Positions 14,951-21,749 of a stretch of 30,176 nt of DNA are shown piece by piece. Source of the DNA: Chersky-267 sp034666965 (GTDB lineage: Bacteria > Chloroflexota > Limnocylindria > Limnocylindrales > CSP1-4). The translations under genes were made by a program, and so were the position numbers. Numbering within the stretch: the first letter of the stretch is position 1; the number at the start of each line of letters is the position of its first letter. The stretch is from the NCBI GenBank assembly GCA_034666965.1, contig JAXDKT010000076.1, positions 1-30,176 on the forward strand, in the 5' to 3' direction. The notes below the pieces were generated by a model. That model saw only the letters and a program-made list of their open reading frames with translations. It made no database searches and was not told the origin of the DNA.

Positions 14951-15837
14951 GCGCCCTGCCCGGGCCTGGGTCGTCAGGACCCACGGACTCCCCGGGGCGG
15001 CGTCGCGCGACAGGGGCAACCACGGCGCGGCGACGCCCGGCCACGAAGCGCCGGCGCAAGCCCGATCCGATCAGGGCCTGGGTCCGCCGGCTCGAGCGGA
15101 CCCGGCCGGGCCTGGTGTCGTTCGTCCTCGACGGACTGGCCAGCGAGTACGGCCACCCGGTCTGGGAGCGCCGCCTGGACCCGACCAGCGAGCTGATCCT
15201 GACGATCCTCACCCAGAACTCGGCCGACGTGAACGCCGAGCACGCCTTCGCGGCGCTCGCCGCGGCCTATCCCGGGAGCGGTCCGGTCCAGTCCCATCGC
15301 GCCACGGCCGGCTGGGGCGGTGTCGGCTTGGCGGACCTGTCGCCGCCGGACTGGCCGGCGGTCGAGAACGCGCCGCTGGCCGAGCTCGTGGAGGTGATCC
15401 GGCCGGGCGGCCTGGCCCAGCAGAAGGCACCCCGCATCCAGGCCGCCCTGCGCACGATCCGCGAGGAGCGCGGCGACGACTCGCTCGAGTTTCTCGGTGA
15501 GATGTCCGCGCTCGAGGCCCGCGACTGGCTGACCCGAATCGACGGAATCGGCCGCAAGACCGCGTCGGTCCTGCTCCTGTTCTGCTTCGGAGCCCCGCTC
15601 ATGCCGGTTGACCGTCATGTGGAGCGGGTCAGCCGGCGGATCGGACTGATCGGTCCCAAGGCCAGCGCGGACGACGCCCACGAGATCTACCTGGGCCTGC
15701 TGGAGCCCGATCAGATGTACGAGGCCCACGTCAATCTCATCACTCACGGCCGACGCATCTGTCATGCCCGCAACCCGGAATGCGGCCGCTGCCCGGTCCG
15801 GGCCCGCTGTCGCTACGTCGATCCGCGAGCCCCGTGA
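14947..15837 (+). CDS. Endonuclease III family DNA glycosylase/AP lyase with basic N-terminal extension
   Basis: A 296-residue base-excision repair enzyme with an HhH-GPD fold and Fe-S cluster. The helix-hairpin-helix is LTRIDGIGRKTASVLLLFCFG, where the lysine matches the catalytic Lys120 of E. coli Nth; PVDRHVERVSRRIGL follows, with the Asp equivalent to Asp138. The cluster motif C-x6-C-x2-C-x5-C is intact at the C-terminus (cysteines of ICHARNPECGRCPVRARCRY). It is longer than E. coli Nth (211) because of about 45 N-terminal residues rich in Arg, Lys, Pro and Thr, probably disordered and DNA-binding, and an insert after the LTQNSADVN segment. It overlaps glycerate kinase by 4 bases. Its place at the end of a solute operon may be simple read-through packaging. 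A substrate other than oxidised pyrimidines is possible. Confidence 0.9.
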   Translation: MSALPGPGSSGPTDSPGRRRATGATTARRRPATKRRRKPDPIRAWVRRLERTRPGLVSFVLDGLASEYGHPVWERRLDPTSELILTILTQNSADVNAEHAFAALAAAYPGSGPVQSHRATAGWGGVGLADLSPPDWPAVENAPLAELVEVIRPGGLAQQKAPRIQAALRTIREERGDDSLEFLGEMSALEARDWLTRIDGIGRKTASVLLLFCFGAPLMPVDRHVERVSRRIGLIGPKASADDAHEIYLGLLEPDQMYEAHVNLITHGRRICHARNPECGRCPVRARCRYVDPRAP

Positions 15838-15865
15838 GCGCGTTCGAGCCCACCCGGCCACTGCC

Positions 15866-15871
15866 TATACT
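15866..15871 (+). promoter_or_regulatory. -10 hexamer TATACT ahead of the response regulator
   Basis: TATACT, the best TATAAT match in the window, ends exactly 6 bases before the ATG at 15878, giving a leaderless transcript. TTCGAG at 15843-15848 with 17-base spacing is a possible weak -35. Confidence 0.65.
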
Positions 15872-15877
15872 CGGACC

Positions 15878-16648
15878 ATGGCGATGAACGACATGGGTCG
15901 CCCGCACGGCTCGACCGCCCATCGGATCCTGCTCGTCGACGACGACCCGAACCTCCTGGTCGTCCTGTCCGAGCGCCTGACGGCCGACGGATTCGACGTC
16001 GCCACGGCCCGCGACGGCCAGGAGGCGCTCCGCCGGCTGGCATCCGGCTGGCCCGACCTCCTGATCATCGACATGATGATGCCGCGCCTCGACGGGCTGT
16101 CACTTGCCCGCGAGATCAAGGGTCGAGCCGATCTCCCGATCATCGTCCTGTCGGCGATCGACGCCGGGGACAGCAAGGCCGATGTCCTCGATGAGATCGC
16201 CGAGGACTACATCACCAAGCCGTATCACTACCCGGAGCTGCGCGCCCGGGTCAACCGGGTCCTGCGCCGTCTGGGCGATCGGGTTCCAAGACGGAGCCTC
16301 GTCCTCGGACCGAACGTCGTCCTCGAGCTCCACCGCCGCCAGGCGATCATCGCCGGGGCGTCGGTCCAGCTGACGCCCACGGAGTCGCGCCTGCTCTACG
16401 CCCTGGTTGCGAACATCGGCCAGGTCGTGACCACGGAAACCCTGTTGCAGAGGGGCTGGGCAGAGACCGAGGACGCCGATCCTTCGTACGTGTGGGTGAC
16501 GATGCGTCGCCTGCGGACGAAGCTGGAGCCGGACCCCAACCGGCCGGCCCACCTGCTCACCGTCCGCGGTGTCGGCTATCGGCTGGTGGCGATCGACGAT
16601 CCCGACGCCATCGAAGGCAACCAGCCGCTGGTCGGCTCGAGACCCTGA
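15878..16648 (+). CDS. OmpR/PhoB-type response regulator
   Basis: A 256-residue two-component regulator. The receiver domain (residues about 15-130) has the acidic pair in LLVDDDPN, the phospho-acceptor D65 in LIIDMMMPRLDG, the switch serine in IIVLSA (S92) and the conserved K114 in EDYITKP. The effector domain (about 145-240) is a winged helix: LTPTESRLLYALVANIGQVV, then DPSYVWVTMRRLRTKLEPDP as the recognition region, and LLTVRGVGYRL as the wing. The start ATG 6 bases after TATACT is chosen over the longer open frame reaching back into the endonuclease gene. The histidine kinase gene begins 2 bases after its stop, so they form a cognate pair. Target genes are unknown. Confidence 0.95.
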   Translation: MAMNDMGRPHGSTAHRILLVDDDPNLLVVLSERLTADGFDVATARDGQEALRRLASGWPDLLIIDMMMPRLDGLSLAREIKGRADLPIIVLSAIDAGDSKADVLDEIAEDYITKPYHYPELRARVNRVLRRLGDRVPRRSLVLGPNVVLELHRRQAIIAGASVQLTPTESRLLYALVANIGQVVTTETLLQRGWAETEDADPSYVWVTMRRLRTKLEPDPNRPAHLLTVRGVGYRLVAIDDPDAIEGNQPLVGSRP

Positions 16649-16650
16649 CC

Positions 16651-18252
16651 GTGGTCGACGGGCCACCTGGCATGGAGGCGGCGGCACCGGCCGCAGCGAC
16701 ATCGACGGCGACCGGGGCCGCGTCACCCGGTGCGGAAGTCGAAGGGGCACCGGCCGGCAGCGCAACCGAGACCGTCCCGGGTGTCGCCCCGTCGTCCGCC
16801 GCGACCGAGCCGCTGCTCGAACGCGCCGTCCCCGGCAAGGCCGGACCGCAGCGGCTCGACTCGGGCATCAGCTTCCGGACGCGGCTGACCGTCGCCCTCA
16901 TCGCCGCGGCAGTCCTGCCCCTGGCCTCGTTCGGGCTGGTGGTGGTGGCGGCCCAGCGCCTGCTACCCGACCCGGCCTCGACCGTGCCGCGGATCCTGCT
17001 GCTGACGATCGCGTTCGCGGCCCTGCTGGCGGTCCTGGTGGCCTTCGCTCTGGCCGCGGACCTGACCGCTCCGTTGCGGGCGATCGCGGCCGCGGTGGAC
17101 CGGGTCTCGACCGGCGACCTGAGCGCGCCGATCGTGGTGACCGGCGACGACGAGCTGGCCCGCCTGGCCGAGAGCCACAATCGCCTCGCAGGCGAGCTCG
17201 AGCGGCGGAATCGCGAGCTCGGCCGGATCCTGGCAGCCCTCGTCGCCGCTTCGCCGCGCGATGGGGTGGACTGGCTGATCGGCCGGGCCGCGCAGGACGC
17301 CCGGACGGCGTTCGGCATGGTCGACACGCGCATCCTGCTGGTCGATCCGGCGTCCGTCCCGACCGAGGACCGGGTGCCCGGTGAGGCGCTGCCCGTGCGG
17401 GCCGCCTTGCGGGCCGGAGAGGATCGGCTGGGCGTCCTCGTCGGGCACCTGCCGGCGACGCGGACCTGGGAACGGGCCGATCAGGACCTCCTGGAGCTCT
17501 TCGCAAGCGAGATCGGCGTAGCGGTCCGCAACGCCCAGCTGTTCGAACGGGTGGGCGCCCAGAACACCCGCCTGCTCGAGCTCGACGCGGCCAAGGACGA
17601 CTTCCTGCGCGGGGTGAGTCACAACCTGCAGACACCCCTGACCAGCATCCGGGCCTATGCCGAGCGATTGGCCGCCGAGCGCCCCGACCGGCGTCTCGGG
17701 ATCATCGCCGAGCAGGCCGAGCGCCTGAGCCGGATGGTCCGCCAGCTCCTGACCGTCAGTCGCCTGGAGGCCGGCACGCTGCGGCCCGAAATGGACGTCT
17801 TCGGCCTGGCGCCACGGGTCAGGCGCGCCTGGGAGGCGCTCGGCGTGGAGTCCGTCGAGCTGAGCGTCGACGACCGGTCGGGCGGCTGGCTCGCGGTCGC
17901 GGATGGGGACCAGCTCGATCAGGTCCTGTGGGCCCTCCTCGACAACGCGGTCAAGTACGGGCGACGCGAGCCGGTCGCCGTCGTCATCTCGGTCGACGTC
18001 CCCACGGATCGGCTCCGGCTGACGATCTCGGACCATGGCCCGGGGATCCCCAGCGACGATCGGGAGCGGCTGTTCACCCGGTTCACCCGGGTCGGCGAGC
18101 AATCCGCGGAAGAAGGCAGTGGACTGGGGCTGTACGTGTCGCGCGAGCTCGTCCGCTCGATGGGCGGCGATCTTCGGCTGGAACCACAGGCCGACGGCCA
18201 GGGAGCTGCATTTACCGTCGAGCTGCCTGCGGAGCAAGCCCTCGAGAGCTGA
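16651..18252 (+). CDS. Membrane sensor histidine kinase (HAMP-GAF-HisKA-HATPase)
   Basis: A 533-residue kinase partner of the preceding regulator. An Ala/Pro-rich cytoplasmic tail (1-70) leads to two membrane helices at about 77-100 and 114-136. The loop between them is only some 12 residues, so an external sensing domain is absent. A HAMP-like region follows (PLRAIAAAVDRVSTGDL, 141-157), then a weak GAF-like domain (about 195-300). The H-box is GVSHNLQTPLTSI with phospho-acceptor H324. The catalytic domain shows N (LLDNAVKYG), G1 (DHGPGIP), F (LFTRFTR) and G2 (GSGLGLYVS) boxes, all intact. The signal is probably sensed in the membrane or cytoplasm. GTG 16651 is 2 bases after the regulator stop; ATG 16672 is an alternative start. 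Confidence 0.93.
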   Translation: MVDGPPGMEAAAPAAATSTATGAASPGAEVEGAPAGSATETVPGVAPSSAATEPLLERAVPGKAGPQRLDSGISFRTRLTVALIAAAVLPLASFGLVVVAAQRLLPDPASTVPRILLLTIAFAALLAVLVAFALAADLTAPLRAIAAAVDRVSTGDLSAPIVVTGDDELARLAESHNRLAGELERRNRELGRILAALVAASPRDGVDWLIGRAAQDARTAFGMVDTRILLVDPASVPTEDRVPGEALPVRAALRAGEDRLGVLVGHLPATRTWERADQDLLELFASEIGVAVRNAQLFERVGAQNTRLLELDAAKDDFLRGVSHNLQTPLTSIRAYAERLAAERPDRRLGIIAEQAERLSRMVRQLLTVSRLEAGTLRPEMDVFGLAPRVRRAWEALGVESVELSVDDRSGGWLAVADGDQLDQVLWALLDNAVKYGRREPVAVVISVDVPTDRLRLTISDHGPGIPSDDRERLFTRFTRVGEQSAEEGSGLGLYVSRELVRSMGGDLRLEPQADGQGAAFTVELPAEQALES

Positions 18253-18263
18253 CCCGGGTCAGC
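18248..18263. repeat. Perfect 16-base palindrome at a convergent gene junction
   Basis: GCTGACCCGGGTCAGC is its own reverse complement. It contains the TGA stop of the histidine kinase (18250-18252) and, on the other strand, the TGA stop of the small membrane protein gene (18259-18261). There is no T-run on either side, so a classical terminator is doubtful, but an RNA hairpin would form from both strands. Confidence 0.7.
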
Positions 18264-18471
18264 GTTCGTGGACGGTCCGGACCTCGACCGTCGGAGCCTG
18301 AGTCGACCCCGACCAGATGAGCCCGAGGGGATCGCCGGCGACGACGGTGGCCGCTGCGATCCCGAGGATCGGTCCGAGCAGGTCCGAGATCCCGACACCG
18401 AAGGCGACGATGTTGCCCAGGTACCAGCCGGCGAGCAGCCACAGGACGCCGGCCGCGATGCGCTTGTTCAT
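18259..18471 (-). CDS. Small two-helix membrane protein, unknown function
   Basis: A 70-residue protein starting MNKRIAAGVLWLLAGWYLGN, with hydrophobic segments at about 5-25 and 28-46. A Gly/Ser/Thr linker and a short charged tail (TVEVRTVHER) follow. Positive residues at the N-terminus suggest an inside N-terminus and a hairpin topology. It lies antisense to and convergent with the histidine kinase, 6 bases apart, and divergent from the Tad-like genes. The ATG at 18471 is preferred over the longer open frame to 18645, whose extra residues are low-complexity and unlike a protein start. No family recognised. Confidence 0.65.
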   Translation of the reverse strand: MNKRIAAGVLWLLAGWYLGNIVAFGVGISDLLGPILGIAAATVVAGDPLGLIWSGSTQAPTVEVRTVHER

Positions 18472-18549
18472 GCGCCCAAGATGCCCCGCCGGCCCGGCGG
18501 CCGACCATGCCACGGAAGTACCAGTGCAGTTGGGGCCGGATCGGTGCGG

Positions 18550-18569
18550 AAAGGTGGCTTGAAAGGTGG
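18550..18569 (+). repeat. Direct repeat AAAGGTGG x2 in the divergent intergenic region
   Basis: AAAGGTGG occurs at 18550-18557 and again at 18562-18569, a 12-base period close to one helical turn. TTGAAA (18559-18564) overlaps the second copy and could be a -35. It lies 70-90 bases before the first Tad-like gene. The rest of 18472-18638 shows no RNA gene; promoters for both divergent genes must be here but no clear -10 was found. Confidence 0.3.
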
Positions 18570-18638
18570 GTGTTCCAGGATGGCCTGCCGCGCCGGCGGC
18601 GACGGGCAATCGCTTCGACATGGGAACGCTGAACCAAG

Positions 18639-20102
18639 ATGTCAATGGCGCTGTGGCGTCCCCTCTATCGTCACGACCGGAACGGCCGAGCGCGCGGTCA
18701 ATCGCTCGTCGAGCTGGCCCTGATCATGCCGATCTTTCTGCTCATGATCGCGGCCGCGATCGACCTGGGGCGCCTCTTCTCGGCCTACATCGCGATCGTC
18801 AACGCCACCAAGGAAGGTGCCCTCTACGGCGCGACCAATCCCCTGTGCGACACCAGGGCGGCCTGCGCCGACCCCCTCAACGTGGTCTGGCACGTCCGCA
18901 ACGAGACCGGCAACCTGCGCGATGTCAGTGGCGCCGAGTTGACCCCGACCATCGCCTGCCTGACCGCCACAGGCGTGGCCCTCGCCAGCGTCCGAGACTG
19001 TCGTGACGGGGACACCTACCGGGTCACGCTGAGCTATGACTTCCGGCTGATCACACCGATCCTCGGCAGCCTGCTCGAGCGACGCTTGACGCTCGAGGCG
19101 GCGGCTGACGCCACCGTCCTCAATCGGGCCTTCGACCCGCTCCCGGGCCTCAGCGTGACGAAGACGGTGCGCAGCCCGGAGACGGGCGCGTTCGAGCGCT
19201 CGCCGAGCGTGGATCCGAAGAGCGGCCTGCCCACGAATCTCGGCTTCATCGTCGGCCAGCCGGTCGAGTACCGGATCGTCGTCCGCAATACCGGGCCCGT
19301 CGGGCTGGCCGGGCTGGTCGTTAGGGACGACGCCTTCGCCGATGGCTGGCCGGCGACGACGCCGGACTGTCCGGCCCGGCCGCACACACTCGCGGCGGGT
19401 ACAACCTATGCCTGTACCTACGAGCTCACTCCAGCCAAGGCTCAGACGAACCTCGTCAACACGGTGACGGCCGCGGCCGCGGGACTGGCCCAGGTCCAGG
19501 ACGTAGCCACGATCGCGGTTCAGGCGAGCCCGGCCCACCTGGTCGTCAGCAAAGGCGTCCGAGCCTACCGGACCGATCTCTGGTCCGGCTTCGTCCCGGA
19601 GCTGACCGTCGGCCGCAGCTCGGCGCTGGCCCCCACCCTGTGGTATCGCATCCGGGTCGAGAACACGGGCGGCAGTGCGGCGACCGGCTTTGGCCTGAGC
19701 GATTCGCTCGGTCGACTGCCACAGGACGCGAACTGCCCCGCTCCGCCGTCGGTCCTGGATCCGGGCGAGACGTGGAGCTGCTACTACCCGCGCACCTTCG
19801 ACCGATCGGACACATTCCGGAATACGGCGACGATCCAGGCCAAGGAGCTCGGCACCATCCGGGTGGACGCGACCGTCGTCGTCCAAACCTGCCCGGGTGG
19901 CCAGATCGTCGTCCCCAACCTGGTCGAGGATGAGACCGGCCGCGACCGCTCGGTCGGGGCGGCGCGCGACCTCTGGTCGGCGGCCGGCTTCATCGGGAGC
20001 TTCTCGCCCTCGGGCTCGGACTCCGCCGAGGTGAAGTCCCAGGACGTGGCGCCCTTTGCCTGCCGACCATCGAGCGCAAGCGTCACGGTCGGCCACCGGT
20101 GA
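18639..20102 (+). CDS. TadE-like pseudopilin fused to two DUF11-like modules and a PASTA-like domain
   Basis: A 487-residue surface protein. Residues 19-52 are a TadE N-terminus: GQSLVELALIMPIFLLMIAA, with the E of the pseudopilin motif followed by one membrane helix. The rest of the TadE domain runs to about 165. Residues about 168-295 and 300-415 are two similar beta domains of the DUF11/CARDB kind (LSVTKTV...VEYRIVVRNTGPVGLAGLVV and LVVSKGV...LWYRIRVENTGGSAATGFGL). Residues 424-485 resemble a PASTA domain (VVPNLVEDETG...AARDLWSAAGF...VKSQDVAP...SVTV). Paired cysteines suggest disulphides outside the membrane. It overlaps the next gene by 4 bases (GTGA). The start is ATG 18639 or 18645; there is no strong ribosome site. 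It may anchor or decorate a Tad-type fibre, or bind peptidoglycan. Confidence 0.8.
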   Translation: MSMALWRPLYRHDRNGRARGQSLVELALIMPIFLLMIAAAIDLGRLFSAYIAIVNATKEGALYGATNPLCDTRAACADPLNVVWHVRNETGNLRDVSGAELTPTIACLTATGVALASVRDCRDGDTYRVTLSYDFRLITPILGSLLERRLTLEAAADATVLNRAFDPLPGLSVTKTVRSPETGAFERSPSVDPKSGLPTNLGFIVGQPVEYRIVVRNTGPVGLAGLVVRDDAFADGWPATTPDCPARPHTLAAGTTYACTYELTPAKAQTNLVNTVTAAAAGLAQVQDVATIAVQASPAHLVVSKGVRAYRTDLWSGFVPELTVGRSSALAPTLWYRIRVENTGGSAATGFGLSDSLGRLPQDANCPAPPSVLDPGETWSCYYPRTFDRSDTFRNTATIQAKELGTIRVDATVVVQTCPGGQIVVPNLVEDETGRDRSVGAARDLWSAAGFIGSFSPSGSDSAEVKSQDVAPFACRPSSASVTVGHR

Positions 20103-20554
20103 GCCGCTCGGCGCGCGGGGGCAGGACGGCGGGTCAGTCGCTCGTCGAGTTCGCCCTGGTCCTGCCCGTCTTCCTCCTGCTCCTGTTCGGGCTGATCGAC
20201 ATCGGACGCTACGTGTTTACGGTCAACGCCCTGAGCCAGGCCGCTCGGGAAGGTGCCCGGTTCGGTTCGGTGGCTTCGTGGGCGGCCGCCTGCTCCGAAA
20301 CGCGCCAGGCCTGCATCCAGCGCGAGACGCTGGGCCGGATGGCTGGCGTCCGAACCGACGCGACCACGGTGGAGGTGACCTGTCGACGCTATGCCGCGGG
20401 CAAGCTCGCCGATGCCCCGGTGTCGGGCTGCCACTCCAACGATCTGCTCGGCGTCCGGCTGTCGATGAGGTTTCAGGTGCTGACGCCGTTGATCGGGCAG
20501 GTCCTCGGCGAACCGACGATCACCGGTTTCGCCGAAATGACGGTCAACCAATGA
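20099..20554 (+). CDS. TadE-like pseudopilin
   Basis: A 151-residue TadE family protein. After a short basic leader it has GQSLVEFALVLPVFLLLLFG, the TadE signature, followed by one membrane helix, LIDIGRYVFTVNALSQAAREGARFGSV and a mixed C-terminal domain with four cysteines. In Tad systems TadE is a minor pseudopilin processed by the TadV prepilin peptidase. It overlaps the genes on either side by 4 bases (GTGA and ATGA), so all three Tad-like proteins are translationally coupled. No Tad ATPase, secretin or major Flp pilin gene is in the window. Confidence 0.88.
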   Translation: MSRSARGGRTAGQSLVEFALVLPVFLLLLFGLIDIGRYVFTVNALSQAAREGARFGSVASWAAACSETRQACIQRETLGRMAGVRTDATTVEVTCRRYAAGKLADAPVSGCHSNDLLGVRLSMRFQVLTPLIGQVLGEPTITGFAEMTVNQ

Positions 20555-21546
20555 GCCGCTCGGTGGGCCGCCGAGCGGCCGGGCAGATCGTGGTCATCTT
20601 CGCCCTCGGCCTCGTGCTGATCGCCCTGAGCGTGGGACTCGTCATCGACGGCAGCACGGCGTTCCTCCAGCGGCGAGCCGCCCAGAACAACGCCGATCTC
20701 GGTGCGCTGGCGGGCACGAAGGTCATCGCCAATGCCTGGCTCGGGCAGGTGGCCGCGACCCGGGCCGACGTCTACGACTCGATCCGGGAGCGGATGGTGG
20801 CGACTGGATGTGCCGGGGGCGACGTCTCGCCGTGCACGTGGACGGCACAATTCGTCGGCAGTGGTGGCATCCGAGTGGGCCCGGTAACAGCCGGAGATCG
20901 GGGTTCGGTTACCGGCGCAGGAGCGAGCATCCTGGGTGTGCGCGTCGACGTCGTGCGCCAACCCCGGACCTTCTTTCTGGGAATGGTCGGGCAGTCCTCG
21001 TGGCGGATCGACACGACGGCGACGGCCCTCGCCGCCAAGCCGCGCAACGCGCCCACCGGCCAACTGCTGCCGATCGCCCTGCACGAGCCCGACCCGACCA
21101 GCCCGTTCAGGCCGGGTCAGGTCTACGACCTGGTTCTGGACAAGCTGGCTCCGGGCGGCTTCGCCTGGGTCAGCTGGAACGGCTCGAGTCGGGCCGCCGT
21201 TGCCGACAGCACCTGTGCGCCGAACAATCCATCCTTCCGCCTCGGCAGCACCGCCGTGGAGCGGGCGCCGCTCGACTCGGACTGGGGCCGGGCGCGCAGT
21301 TGCCTGCGCGCCTGGGCGGCCAGCCAGGCCACCGTCCTCATCCCAATCTACGCGGCCGATTCGAGGCCGCCGAGGTACCGGATCCTGAACGTCGCGGCCT
21401 TTGTGATCCAGTCCGTCGATGCTCCCGACAGCGGCGATGTTCGGGCGTCCTTCGTGGGAACCTACGCCTTTCCGAGTGCTCCGGGCGATGCTCTCGATCA
21501 TCCCGACCGGAACGACTCGCTGTACTACCTGGGCCTGGTGAACTAA
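20551..21546 (+). CDS. TadG-like pilus assembly protein
   Basis: A 331-residue protein with the TadG N-terminal signature: GQIVVIFALGLVLIALSVGL (about 11-30), one membrane helix, then IDGSTAFLQRRAAQNNADLGALAG. The large remainder is outside the membrane and rich in Ser, Thr, Pro and Arg; it ends with a domain containing four cysteines and no von Willebrand A motif (no DxSxS seen). TadG with two TadE-like proteins is the usual minor-pseudopilin set of Tad pili, or of related exported surface structures. The ATG overlaps the stop of the TadE gene by 4 bases. This is the last gene of the unit; the following 200 bases contain hairpins. Confidence 0.85.
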   Translation: MSRSVGRRAAGQIVVIFALGLVLIALSVGLVIDGSTAFLQRRAAQNNADLGALAGTKVIANAWLGQVAATRADVYDSIRERMVATGCAGGDVSPCTWTAQFVGSGGIRVGPVTAGDRGSVTGAGASILGVRVDVVRQPRTFFLGMVGQSSWRIDTTATALAAKPRNAPTGQLLPIALHEPDPTSPFRPGQVYDLVLDKLAPGGFAWVSWNGSSRAAVADSTCAPNNPSFRLGSTAVERAPLDSDWGRARSCLRAWAASQATVLIPIYAADSRPPRYRILNVAAFVIQSVDAPDSGDVRASFVGTYAFPSAPGDALDHPDRNDSLYYLGLVN

Positions 21547-21604
21547 CGCAACGGCCATTGCATCCGCCCCGGGATCGCACCTTGGCCTGGTCGAGCGCGC
21601 GGGG

Positions 21605-21610
21605 TACCAT
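21605..21610 (+). promoter_or_regulatory. -10-like TACCAT without a following start codon
   Basis: The same hexamer TACCAT precedes the leaderless gene at 22317, but here no ATG or GTG follows at 6-7 bases. If active it would start an RNA near 21617 that runs into the two hairpins described in 21611-21742. Confidence 0.25.
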
Positions 21611-21742
21611 CAGCCGGCGGAGCGGGACCCCAGCCCCCGATCCGCGAACGGGTTCTCGGGGACCAACCGCGGCCGGGTGACGTCCAGTACGTTGCCCGGC
21701 CGCTTGCCGTCTCGGAGTGGCCGTGCGCCCAGCCGGCGGCTG
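21611..21742. other. Structured intergenic region between convergent genes
   Basis: Three hairpins can be drawn by hand. Hairpin 1 has outer stem 21635-21640 with 21656-21661 (CCCCGA/TCGGGG) and inner stem CCG/CGG around a CGAA loop. Hairpin 2, 21671-21701, has 13 base pairs with two G-T pairs and a 5-base loop. Hairpin 3, 21730-21742, is CAGCC-GGC-GGCTG. A 10-base direct repeat CAGCCGGCGG lies at 21611-21620 and 21730-21739. There is no T-run, so a factor-independent terminator of classic type is not supported. It could be a bidirectional terminator or a small RNA. The rest of 21547-21749 holds no gene I can support. Confidence 0.5.
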
Positions 21743-21749
21743 CGATCGA

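Noticed and set aside
21600..21720. Possible tRNA, SRP RNA or 6S RNA
   Set aside because: The T-loop sequence and cloverleaf are not found, nor the conserved SRP apical loop; only generic hairpins can be drawn.
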